Source of the DNA: Candidatus Faecousia faecigallinarum
GTDB taxonomy: Bacteria; Bacillota; Clostridia; Oscillospirales; Oscillospiraceae
NCBI GenBank assembly: GCA_018712145.1
Contig: DVHJ01000077.1
Span: 1-41,400, forward strand
Direction of reading: 5' to 3'
Length of the DNA: 41,400 nt
The position numbers and the translations under genes are program-made. Every line of letters starts with the position of its first letter. Positions within the stretch are counted from its first letter, which is position 1. Shown here in pieces: positions 24,246-32,818 of the stretch. The notes beneath the pieces are model-generated. The model worked only from the letters and a program-made list of their open reading frames with translations, ran no database searches and was not told where the DNA came from.

Positions 24246-25309
24246 AGCGGCGGATACTTTGGCTGGGCGCTTGCCTGGCCCTGGCCGCCCTGTGGGCCGC
24301 AGGGTTACCGGCAGGACCTGCTTTGGCGGCGATGGTTCTGCTGCCGCCGTTGTCCTGGTGCCTGACCCTACCTGCGGCGGGGAAATTGGAAACCACCCTC
24401 CGCCTGCCGGCCACGGCAGACAAGGGCGGGGAGATCCCGCTAACGGTGCAGGTACGCAACCCTACCCGCCTACCCATTGGCCCGGTGCGCTGCCGGATTG
24501 CTCTGGGCAATGAGTTGACCGGCGAGACGGCCACGGTGACCGCCCTGGTCCAGGTTCCGGCCAGGGGCGTGGGCTGCGCCAAGCTCCGGATACAGGCCCG
24601 GTACTGCGGCTATCTCCGGGCCCAGGTGGTGCGGGTGCAGGCCATGGACTGGTTCGGCCTGCTGCCCGGCCCGGCCGGCGGCGGGGCGGAAGGCGGCACG
24701 GTAGTGCTGCCGGAGATGTTCCCGGTGCGGCTGGCGCTGACTGTGCCGCCGACTACGCCGGAAGACAGCCTGGACTATGCCCAAAACCGGCTGGGGAGCG
24801 ACTACGCCGAGCCCCTGGGCCTGCGGGATTACCGGCCTGGGGATAATCTCCGGGCCGTGCATTGGAAGCTGTCCAGCAAGGTGGGACGGCTGGTGGTGCG
24901 GGAGCCGTCATTGCCGGTGCAGCGGCGGCTATTGGTGTACTGGAACAAATCCCCGGCGGAACCGGCGGCCATGGATGCCATGGCCGAAACGGCTGCCTCC
25001 CTGTGCCGGGCCCTATGCCAATCGGGCTATGCCTATCATCTGGCCTGGGGCCAGGAGCAGGAGGTGGATACCATGGCGGATTTCCTGGAGGCGCTGCCCC
25101 GGATGCTGCGGGACGGGGGAGAAAGCGCCCGGCTGCCCCAGCGGGATTACGGCCGGCTGCTATACCTGTCTGCCCGGCCGGCTCCGCCGCTGCCGGGAAT
25201 GACGGCTTTGCTCTGGGGGCCGGCGGCAGCGGCTACGGCGGGCCATGTATTGCCGGTTTCGCCGGAGCACTATCGGGAAGATCTGCAAACCATGGAGCTT
25301 GACCCATGA
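24242..25309 (+). CDS. DUF58 domain protein
   Basis: This is a membrane-associated partner of MoxR ATPases. The 355-residue protein has one or two N-terminal hydrophobic helices (5-45), a beta-rich middle (48-170), and the DUF58 signature LRDYRPGDNLRAVHWKLS at 194-211, followed by a VWA-like C-terminal part. The biochemical role of the family is not established. It is coupled on both sides by ATGA overlaps, to MoxR upstream and the transglutaminase-fold protein downstream, the standard order of this gene trio. The ATG at 24242 is chosen for the overlap; the frame is open further upstream but lies within moxR. Confidence 0.92.
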   Translation: MKRRILWLGACLALAALWAAGLPAGPALAAMVLLPPLSWCLTLPAAGKLETTLRLPATADKGGEIPLTVQVRNPTRLPIGPVRCRIALGNELTGETATVTALVQVPARGVGCAKLRIQARYCGYLRAQVVRVQAMDWFGLLPGPAGGGAEGGTVVLPEMFPVRLALTVPPTTPEDSLDYAQNRLGSDYAEPLGLRDYRPGDNLRAVHWKLSSKVGRLVVREPSLPVQRRLLVYWNKSPAEPAAMDAMAETAASLCRALCQSGYAYHLAWGQEQEVDTMADFLEALPRMLRDGGESARLPQRDYGRLLYLSARPAPPLPGMTALLWGPAAAATAGHVLPVSPEHYREDLQTMELDP

Positions 25310-27381
25310 AAAGAAACGTGTGCGAAAGCTTTTCCGTGCAAGCCGGAAGGCCGGTTTTGCCGCCCGGCGGCTTTTGGTGCCGGACCGTGCTGGGCTTGGT
25401 CTATCTGGCCGGGTGCCTGACGGTGCTGCCTGGCTGGCCCTTATGGCTGTCTGCATTGGCGGCGTACGGGATAATGTGTGCTTTGCTGGCCAGGCCTGGG
25501 GGATGGAGCGCCGGATTTGCCCTGGCCCTGGCGGCGCTGGCTTGCCTGAGTTACCGGCAGGTGCAATCCGGCGCAGCGGCGCTGATCAACCATTGGCTGG
25601 AACGCCTTACTTTAGCCCGGCGAACCATTTACCTACCCCTGGCGGTGGGCCGGGGAAGCCTGCTGGGACAGTGTCTGCTCTCTGCCCTGCTGGCGCTGCC
25701 GGTGGCCCTGGGCGTGCACCGGCGGCGGTGGTTGCTGTGCCTGCCGGTGCTTGCGCTGGTGCCGGGCACGATCTTGGGGGCAGTATCTGGCAGCTGGCTG
25801 CTGTTGATTGCGCCGGCGGTACTGGCCCTGGTCCTCGGCGGCGGCCGGATGTGGACAAGAGGCTTGGCTGTGGTTGCGGCCTGTGGCGTGGTGACGGCGG
25901 CGGTGTACCCGGCCGGGTGGTTGGCGCAAATGGGTGCGGCCCTGCAGGATGGCGCCAGGGGCCTGTGGCACCGGATGTGCTACGGCGGCAGCGTGCTGCC
26001 GGAGGGGGAGATAAGTCACCTGGGTCCCCGGGTGGTTACCCGGGATTTACAGGTGACCGCGCAAACCGGCGGCAGTTTATACCTCCGGGGATTTGTAGGC
26101 GAGACCTATACCGGCAGCAGCTGGGCGGCTCTGCCGGAGGAGGCCCTGACCGGCGATGCCGGCTTGTTCTATTGGCTGCACCAATCCGGATTTTATGCCC
26201 AAACTCAGCTGGCCGCTGCCGGCGCGGGGGATGAAGAGATCTCCATTACCTTGGAAAACCGGGGCGCTTGCCGGGCTTATGCCTATCTGCCCTATGGTTT
26301 AGCGGACAGCGGGCTGCTGGATTCCGCCCAATACCCGGACGGCGCTGCCGGACCGGGGGCGGCAGTGCTTCAAGTGACCTACCGGCCGGCCGGCCTGGCC
26401 CAGTGGTACAGCCGCCAGGCGGAACTGTCTGCCGGGGCAGGAGATCCGGACTATCTGGCCCAAGAGTCGGCTTACCGGGACTTTGTGTATGCGCATTATC
26501 TTGCCCTGCCGGAGGCAACGGCCCAGACCCTGGCCAGGATGGTGGAGCCGGAAACCCAGGCCCTCACCCTACCCCAGATTCAGCGCCTGGTGCAGGGGTT
26601 TCTGACGGAAAATCTAACCTACGATGAGGCGGTGACCACCGATACCAAGGGGGCGGATTTTTTATCCCACGTTCTCATGACCCAGGGCCGAGGCTACAGC
26701 GTCCACTACGCCACGGTGGCGGTGTGCCTCTTGCGGTACTATGGCGTGCCTGCCCGGTATGTAGAGGGATACTATTGCCCGGTGGGGGAAGCCGGAGAAA
26801 CCGAACCCCATGCCTGGCCGGAAATTTACCTGGACGGGCTGGGATGGGTTCCCTTTGAGGTTACCCCGGGTTACCCCGGCGAAATGGAACTGGAAAGTAT
26901 TTTGGCCGGCCTGGACGGCTCTCCCGGCCAGAGCCAAACCTACCGGCAGTACACCGCGCCCCAAGCGCCGGTGGAGCAGCCGGTGGAGGAGGTAAGCCCT
27001 GCCGGCCCGGCGGGGACGGTGAACTGGGCGGTTTTTTGGCTTTGCTTGGGTTTCGTGGCGGCCGGCGGGGTGATTTGGTGCCTCTGGCGAAGGATACGCC
27101 TATGCCGGCGGCTGCGTGCCCTGGCCGCAGCACCGCCCAAGGCGGCGGTAGCCGGATTGTATGGCTACTGCGGCTTCCTCCTGGGCGAGGGGGCCTTCCC
27201 GCCGGATACTGTGGGCCGGGTGGCGGCAGGAGACTACCGGGAGGCGCTGTTCAGCGATCATCCCATGACCGAGGACCAAAAACGGTTCGCCTTGGCATAT
27301 GTTCAGCGGGCCCGGCGCGTGTGCCGGCGGCAGTGGCCCTGGTACCGGCTGGTTGCCCGGTGGCTCCGGGGGATGTATTAA
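25306..27381 (+). CDS. Membrane transglutaminase-fold protein, catalytic Cys replaced by Ser
   Basis: The 691-residue protein is laid out as in TgpA-like partners of MoxR/DUF58. About six N-terminal transmembrane helices (25-220) precede an external domain with the transglutaminase core (about 425-530), a Pro-rich linker, one more TM helix (about 568-588) and a basic cytosolic tail. In the core the segment GYSVHYATVAVCLLRYYGVP aligns with the usual GYC-(V/E)HYA motif, so Ser465 (AGC, 26698-26700) occupies the nucleophile position. His502 (PHAWPE) and an acidic Glu518 (PFEVTPG) are retained. It may be an inactive, substrate-binding pseudo-enzyme, or Ser may be usual in this subgroup. The start overlaps the DUF58 stop as ATGA. 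Confidence 0.85.
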   Translation: MKRNVCESFSVQAGRPVLPPGGFWCRTVLGLVYLAGCLTVLPGWPLWLSALAAYGIMCALLARPGGWSAGFALALAALACLSYRQVQSGAAALINHWLERLTLARRTIYLPLAVGRGSLLGQCLLSALLALPVALGVHRRRWLLCLPVLALVPGTILGAVSGSWLLLIAPAVLALVLGGGRMWTRGLAVVAACGVVTAAVYPAGWLAQMGAALQDGARGLWHRMCYGGSVLPEGEISHLGPRVVTRDLQVTAQTGGSLYLRGFVGETYTGSSWAALPEEALTGDAGLFYWLHQSGFYAQTQLAAAGAGDEEISITLENRGACRAYAYLPYGLADSGLLDSAQYPDGAAGPGAAVLQVTYRPAGLAQWYSRQAELSAGAGDPDYLAQESAYRDFVYAHYLALPEATAQTLARMVEPETQALTLPQIQRLVQGFLTENLTYDEAVTTDTKGADFLSHVLMTQGRGYSVHYATVAVCLLRYYGVPARYVEGYYCPVGEAGETEPHAWPEIYLDGLGWVPFEVTPGYPGEMELESILAGLDGSPGQSQTYRQYTAPQAPVEQPVEEVSPAGPAGTVNWAVFWLCLGFVAAGGVIWCLWRRIRLCRRLRALAAAPPKAAVAGLYGYCGFLLGEGAFPPDTVGRVAAGDYREALFSDHPMTEDQKRFALAYVQRARRVCRRQWPWYRLVARWLRGMY

Positions 27382-27420
27382 TAAACTGTGGATAGAAACC
27401 GTGAAAAGGAGGGCGTATTC

Positions 27421-30400
27421 ATGAAAAGGCGAGTATTTTCCCTGCTGGTGGCGTTGGCTATGGTACTGGCCATGGTACCGGTGCAGGCAGCGGGGGGTAG
27501 CTTCACCCTGGCGGTGGTCACCCAAGACCAGGTGGTGGTGGAGCCGGAGGCGGTGGCTTATACCGCCGGTCAAACCCTGGGCCAGGCATTGTTGGCCTCG
27601 AATCACACCTTTACCGGCCTGGAGCAGGGATTTGTCCAGGCGGTGGACGGGGTAGCCGCCAGCTATTACCTATACTACGACGATGGCGGATTTAGCTTGG
27701 ATGTACCGGCTTCATCGGTTACCGGTGTGCTGCTAACCAGCCGGGATGGCGGTTGGAATCCGCCCCAGCAAGAGCTGCTGGTTTACCTGGGGCAGTACCG
27801 GCAGATGGACAGCGGCGTGCAGAATTATCCGGCTGCCCAGGGGGCTTATGCCGCCGCACTGACGGTACTGCAGCAAGGGGGCGACGCCGGGGAGGCCCAA
27901 GCAAATCTACAGGCTGCGGTAGCGGAATTCCAGGCGCTGATGGATGGGGAGAAGGCCACCGTAACCTTCCGCATTACCCAGGGGGAGGGCCAGGTGAACC
28001 AGGCCCGGCTCATTCTCACCGGGCCTTACGGCGATGTGCACACTGCCCAGGGCAGTACAATTGATGTGATTCCCGGCAGCTATCGCTTTGTGGTTTCCGA
28101 CGGCGGAGACAACCGTACCCAGGGCCAGGTAGAGGTGCCGGCCGGCGGTACGGAGGTATCGGTCACCTTGCCCAGCGGCAACTGGTTTGCCGGGGTGGAA
28201 CTGCGCAATGGCGATGGGCAGGCCTACGCCGGGCAGGAAACCGGCACAAACCGGAAGACGGTGTATTTGCCGGATACCACCGGCGGGGGCGATGTGTTCA
28301 TTTATGCCCAGCGGGGCCAGGTGCCGGATGCACAAACTACCCGGCTCTACGGAGCGTATACCGGCACCAACGGCAGAGACTACAGTCAGACCGTTAAACC
28401 TTGGGGTTCCGCAGCCGCCAGTCTCACCTATGTGGTGGAGGCGGGGATGACCGGCAGGACGGTGGAGCTGGAAGCCAGGTATCCGGACGGAGAGCAAACC
28501 CAGATCCAGCGCTATACCCTGGACCTGGTGCGGGTGCCCACGTTGTCAGCGCTGCAGGTGCAGGCGGACGGCGTGACGCTGCCCCTGGATTTCGATCCGG
28601 AAACCCTGTCCTACGCCGTTGCCACCACTGCCAGTACGGTGACGGTGACCGCTACGGCCTTTGGCAGCAGCGGCTACCGGGTTCAGGTTAACGGCGGCGG
28701 CGCTACTGCCCAGGTACCGGTGGGGCAGGTGAATGTGCTGGTGGAGCACGACAGCGGCCAGAGCCGAACCTATGTCATTCAACTGGAAAAACGCACTCCG
28801 GCTACCGTGACGGTTCGCTACTCCGGCAGCCTAGCCCTGTACAATGCCGCCGGGGCGGTTGTTCCGGCAGACACCGCCGGACAGGGCGTGGCCACATACC
28901 GGCTGACCCCAGGGGAGGCATATGCCTACGTCACCACAGCCGGGGAATACTACCACGCCACTGCCGGGTTTACGGCAGCCGATGGGCTGACCGTGGAAGC
29001 TGCTGCACCCCGGCAGGAGGATTGGCTCGCCTCACTCCAGGCGGCCAACGGCATTACCGCCCAAAAGCTTCAGGACGACCCCTATTTGCCGGAGCCGGCC
29101 TTCTCCCCGGGTGTCCATGTCTACCGGTTTCCGGTGAGCGATTGCAACAGCGCCTTTGGCCTCTGGGTGACTACGGCTGCGGAGGATATCACGGTGACGG
29201 CCACCTATACCCGCCTGTCCACCGGCCAGCAAGAAAGCCGGAGCGTCACCCCGGGCAAAGCCACCGGCGCTAGCCTGGGCGGGTTGTTGGAAGTTACCGG
29301 TTATGCCAACCAGGCGGTGGTTCGGGCAGAGCAGGTGGACAACGGGGTGACCTACTACCAGGAATATATCCTGGCGGTGAGCCGGAATCTCCATGCCTAT
29401 GACCTTGGCCTGACGGTGGAGGGCGAGACGGTAGTACTGGACGGAGGCGGAGGGACGGGCTTTGACCGGGACGTCACTGCCTACACCGCCGGTATCCCCC
29501 AGGGGGCCGGGACGGCTACCCTTACCCTCACCTTCCCGAAAACCAAGGAGGGGGAAGCCACCTACGGCGGCTATACTGCTACGGTCAGCCTGGAAGGGCA
29601 AACGGAAACCCTCCCCTTCCAGTATGACACGGCCATTCCTGTTACCCTGACCCTGGATACGGCTAAGCCCCAGCAGACCATTGTGGTGGATATGATTCAT
29701 GCCGACCCCACGGCAGCGGCAGCCCGGTATGAGATCCGGCTGGAGAAGCTGGCGCCGGTTACCGCCCGGTTCCAGGTGACGCCTCAGGCAGGGGTGGTAA
29801 ATCTGATTGACGTGGCCACCGGCCGCCGGGCGTGGCCGGATGAAGCCGGGTCTTATGCCCTGCTCCAAGGCCACACCTACGCCTATACGGTCACCTGCCC
29901 GGGGTACGTGGCCCAGACAGGCCAGTTCCTGGCGGATAGAGACCGCACTGTTACGGTAACCATGCCGGCTGCGCCGGAAAATGATACGCTGCCGGTGGAT
30001 ATGATTTCCACTTGGCCGGATTTTCGGGGAAACCTGGAAAACAACGCAGTGGTGGACGATCCCCTCCCCATCCGGGACGAGGAAGCTGTGCTCTACTGGG
30101 CAACTCGCTTGGGGCAGGACTATGGCAGCGGCGCGGTGGGCTCGCCGATTCTGGCGGACGGCTATCTGTATACTTATGCCGGAACCAAGATTTATAAAAT
30201 AGACACCCTGAGCGGCCAGATCCTGGCCCAGGGGGAGATGGCCCGCAGTTCCCCCTTTGCCATCAATGCCCCTACCTATGCCGGTGGCATGATTTTTGTG
30301 GGCCTATCCAACGGCGGCGTGCAGGCGTTTAATGCCGAGACCCTGGAGTCGCTGTGGCTGTACAACGATCCTCTGGGCGGGCAGCCCAACTGCAGCATTA

Positions 30401-32664
30401 CCTATGCCGGCGGCCGGATCTATACCGGCTTTTGGAATGGGGAAACCATGGCGGCGAATTTCGTCTGTCTCACAGTCACCGATGAAGATCCCACCCAACC
30501 CTTGGAAGAAAAACAGGCCGCCTGGGTACACACGGCCGCCGGCGGGTACTACTGGGCCGGGGCCTGCTTCCGGGACGGTTACTTGGTGCTGGGCACCGAT
30601 GACGGCGCCCCGGGCTACACCATCGGATATGGGCAGATTCTGTGCCTGGATGCGGTAACCGGCAAAGTGATGGACAGCTTAACCCTGCCCTATCCCGGGG
30701 ATGTACGGTGCGCCGTGGTCTATGACAGCAATACCGACGCCTACTATTTTACCAGTAAAGGCGGGTACTTCTACCGTATCCGCCTGCAGGACGGCGGCAG
30801 TTTTTTGCCCGGCTCCCTGGAGGCGTTGGCCCTGTCCAACGGTACCGGCAGTGCCACGACCCCGGCCATGAGCACCTCGACTCCGGTGATTTACCATGGC
30901 CGGGCTTACATTGGCGTCTGCGGCCAGGAGCAGTTTGGCCTGTACGGCGGCCACAGCATTGCCGTGCTGGATTTGCAGGCCTGGTCTGTGGCTTACACCG
31001 TGCCTACCCAGGGCTATCCCCAGACCAGCGGCCTGCTGACCACGGCCTATGCAGGGGATGCAGTTTATGTCTACTTCTTTGACAACTATACCCCCGGCAA
31101 GCTTCGGGTTTTGGAGGATAGGCCGGGACAGACGGCCCCCAGCCTGCTGACCACGGAGACGTATACCAAGAACGGCAAGACCGAGACAGTGGATGCGGCC
31201 TATGTGCTGTTTACCCCCTCTGGCGGCCAGGCCCAGTATGCCATTTGCAGCCCCATTTCCGATGAGACCGGCACCATTTATTTCAAGAATGATTCCGGCT
31301 ATCTCATGGCGCTGGGCAGCACCATCACCGCGCTGGAGATTACCCGCCTGCCGGATAAACTCCGGTATCAACCGGGAGAGGTGTTTGACCCCACCGGCAT
31401 GGTGGTGACGGCGGTATACGCCAACGGCGTTTCCCGGGATGTGACGGACTATGTGACGTATTCTCAGGAGCCGCTGACCCAGGTGGATACGGAACTGCAA
31501 ATCCGCCTGGAGCATGTGCTTTACCAGAACGCAGGAGGGCAGTCCGGCGTCAGTTATGCGGCGCCCATGACTGCCATCGATCTGCGCTTTGGCCAGGCAA
31601 CGGCGGATGAGCAGGCGGCAGAGGCGGTAGAGGCACTGATTTCCGCCCTCGTCTTCCCGGTGACGGAGGAGGGCCGGCCGGAAATTGAGGCGGCCCGGGC
31701 GGCCTATGACAGTCTGACCCCCGCCCAGCAGGCGTTGGTGCGGAACCTACATGTGCTGGAGCAGGCAGAGGCGGAGTTGAACCGCCACGCCCACGACTTT
31801 GGCCCCTGGACAGCCAATGGGGACGGCACCCACAGCCGCGCCTGTGCCTGCGGCGAGACCGAGATTCAGACCTGTGCCTGCAAAACCCAGGTACTGCAGC
31901 CGGCGGCTTGTGTGGAATCGGGAAGTCAGGTGCTGGTGTGCCAGGTTTGCGCCTGGCAATCTGCACCGGAGGCGTTGCCTGCCCTGGGTCACGACTTTGG
32001 ACCATGGGTGACGGACCGGGCGCCGGATTGCTTCGCTGAGGGTAGCCGGCAAAGGCAGTGCCGGCGCTGCGGCCAAACAGAGACGGAAACGCTGCCCGCT
32101 TCGCCGGAAAACTGCCCGTCATTGGCCTTTACTGATTTGCGCACCAGCGCATGGTACCATGCCGGCGTGGACTATGTGCTAAGCAGCGGCTTGATGAACG
32201 GCGTATCGGCCACCCGGTTCTCGCCAGACCGGCCCATGACCCGGGGACAGCTGGTTACGGTACTCTACCGGATGGAGGGCAGCCCTGCCGCCGCTGGCGG
32301 CAGCCCCTTCAGCGACGTGACCTTGGATCAATATTATGCCCGAGCAGTGCTCTGGGCAGCGGAGACCGGGCTGGTTAACGGCGTGGGCGGCGGACGGTTT
32401 GCGCCGGAGTCTAACATCACCCGGGAGCAGATTGGGGTGATTTTCTGCCGCTACGCCCAGTGGAAGGGGCAGGATTGCTCCGGCGCAGCCAGCCTGGCCG
32501 GTTTTGCCGATGGTGGAAAGGTCAGCGGCTATGCCCGGCAGGCTATGGCCTGGGCGGTATATGCCGGACTGATGGTAGGGATGGAGGACAATACCCTTCG
32601 GCCGCAGGGAACGGCCACCCGAGCCCAGGTAGCTACCATGCTCATGCGATACTTCACCCAGTGA
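27421..32664 (+). CDS. Giant SLH surface protein with PQQ-like beta-propeller
   Basis: A 1747-residue secreted wall protein is predicted. In order it has a signal peptide (1-24); a DUF4430-like beta domain (25-115); a helical linker; PEGA-like and cadherin-like beta-sandwich domains (about 175-855, including LSALQVQADG near 378); a PQQ-type beta-propeller (about 864-1296) with blade strands such as GSPILADGYLYTY and KIYKIDTLSGQIL; a bacterial Ig-like domain (about 1300-1370, ITRLPDKLRYQPGE); a helical segment (1393-1456); Cys-rich repeats (1456-1563); and three SLH modules (1566-1747). The ATG at 27421 follows AGGAGG; an in-frame GTG at 27388 lacks a site. It lies 39 bases after the transglutaminase gene and is probably last in the riboswitch transcript. 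The ligand is unknown. Confidence 0.82.
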   Translation: MKRRVFSLLVALAMVLAMVPVQAAGGSFTLAVVTQDQVVVEPEAVAYTAGQTLGQALLASNHTFTGLEQGFVQAVDGVAASYYLYYDDGGFSLDVPASSVTGVLLTSRDGGWNPPQQELLVYLGQYRQMDSGVQNYPAAQGAYAAALTVLQQGGDAGEAQANLQAAVAEFQALMDGEKATVTFRITQGEGQVNQARLILTGPYGDVHTAQGSTIDVIPGSYRFVVSDGGDNRTQGQVEVPAGGTEVSVTLPSGNWFAGVELRNGDGQAYAGQETGTNRKTVYLPDTTGGGDVFIYAQRGQVPDAQTTRLYGAYTGTNGRDYSQTVKPWGSAAASLTYVVEAGMTGRTVELEARYPDGEQTQIQRYTLDLVRVPTLSALQVQADGVTLPLDFDPETLSYAVATTASTVTVTATAFGSSGYRVQVNGGGATAQVPVGQVNVLVEHDSGQSRTYVIQLEKRTPATVTVRYSGSLALYNAAGAVVPADTAGQGVATYRLTPGEAYAYVTTAGEYYHATAGFTAADGLTVEAAAPRQEDWLASLQAANGITAQKLQDDPYLPEPAFSPGVHVYRFPVSDCNSAFGLWVTTAAEDITVTATYTRLSTGQQESRSVTPGKATGASLGGLLEVTGYANQAVVRAEQVDNGVTYYQEYILAVSRNLHAYDLGLTVEGETVVLDGGGGTGFDRDVTAYTAGIPQGAGTATLTLTFPKTKEGEATYGGYTATVSLEGQTETLPFQYDTAIPVTLTLDTAKPQQTIVVDMIHADPTAAAARYEIRLEKLAPVTARFQVTPQAGVVNLIDVATGRRAWPDEAGSYALLQGHTYAYTVTCPGYVAQTGQFLADRDRTVTVTMPAAPENDTLPVDMISTWPDFRGNLENNAVVDDPLPIRDEEAVLYWATRLGQDYGSGAVGSPILADGYLYTYAGTKIYKIDTLSGQILAQGEMARSSPFAINAPTYAGGMIFVGLSNGGVQAFNAETLESLWLYNDPLGGQPNCSITYAGGRIYTGFWNGETMAANFVCLTVTDEDPTQPLEEKQAAWVHTAAGGYYWAGACFRDGYLVLGTDDGAPGYTIGYGQILCLDAVTGKVMDSLTLPYPGDVRCAVVYDSNTDAYYFTSKGGYFYRIRLQDGGSFLPGSLEALALSNGTGSATTPAMSTSTPVIYHGRAYIGVCGQEQFGLYGGHSIAVLDLQAWSVAYTVPTQGYPQTSGLLTTAYAGDAVYVYFFDNYTPGKLRVLEDRPGQTAPSLLTTETYTKNGKTETVDAAYVLFTPSGGQAQYAICSPISDETGTIYFKNDSGYLMALGSTITALEITRLPDKLRYQPGEVFDPTGMVVTAVYANGVSRDVTDYVTYSQEPLTQVDTELQIRLEHVLYQNAGGQSGVSYAAPMTAIDLRFGQATADEQAAEAVEALISALVFPVTEEGRPEIEAARAAYDSLTPAQQALVRNLHVLEQAEAELNRHAHDFGPWTANGDGTHSRACACGETEIQTCACKTQVLQPAACVESGSQVLVCQVCAWQSAPEALPALGHDFGPWVTDRAPDCFAEGSRQRQCRRCGQTETETLPASPENCPSLAFTDLRTSAWYHAGVDYVLSSGLMNGVSATRFSPDRPMTRGQLVTVLYRMEGSPAAAGGSPFSDVTLDQYYARAVLWAAETGLVNGVGGGRFAPESNITREQIGVIFCRYAQWKGQDCSGAASLAGFADGGKVSGYARQAMAWAVYAGLMVGMEDNTLRPQGTATRAQVATMLMRYFTQ

Positions 32665-32669
32665 CATGT

Positions 32670-32707
32670 GCCACGGCGGGGGATAACCTCCGCCGTGGCG
32701 TTTGTTC
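32670..32707 (+). terminator. Intrinsic terminator of the B12-regulated operon
   Basis: A 10-bp GC stem (32670-32679 with 32690-32699) is followed by GTTTGTTCT. It lies five bases after the giant SLH gene stop. The T-tract is interrupted, so strength is moderate. Confidence 0.75.
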
Positions 32708-32754
32708 TGGGCAAATTGCCTAGCCCGGCGGCAGTTTTGCCGGAGAATTTCCCC

Positions 32755-32782
32755 TTGCAACCCGCCGGAATGGTGCTATACT
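32755..32782 (+). promoter_or_regulatory. Sigma-A promoter of the antiporter gene
   Basis: TTGCAA (32755-32760) and TATACT (32777-32782) are separated by 16 bases, 36 bases before the antiporter start codon. Confidence 0.7.
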
Positions 32783-32818
32783 TATGGGCGAAATCAAGGA
32801 AAGAAAGCTGGAATCTTT

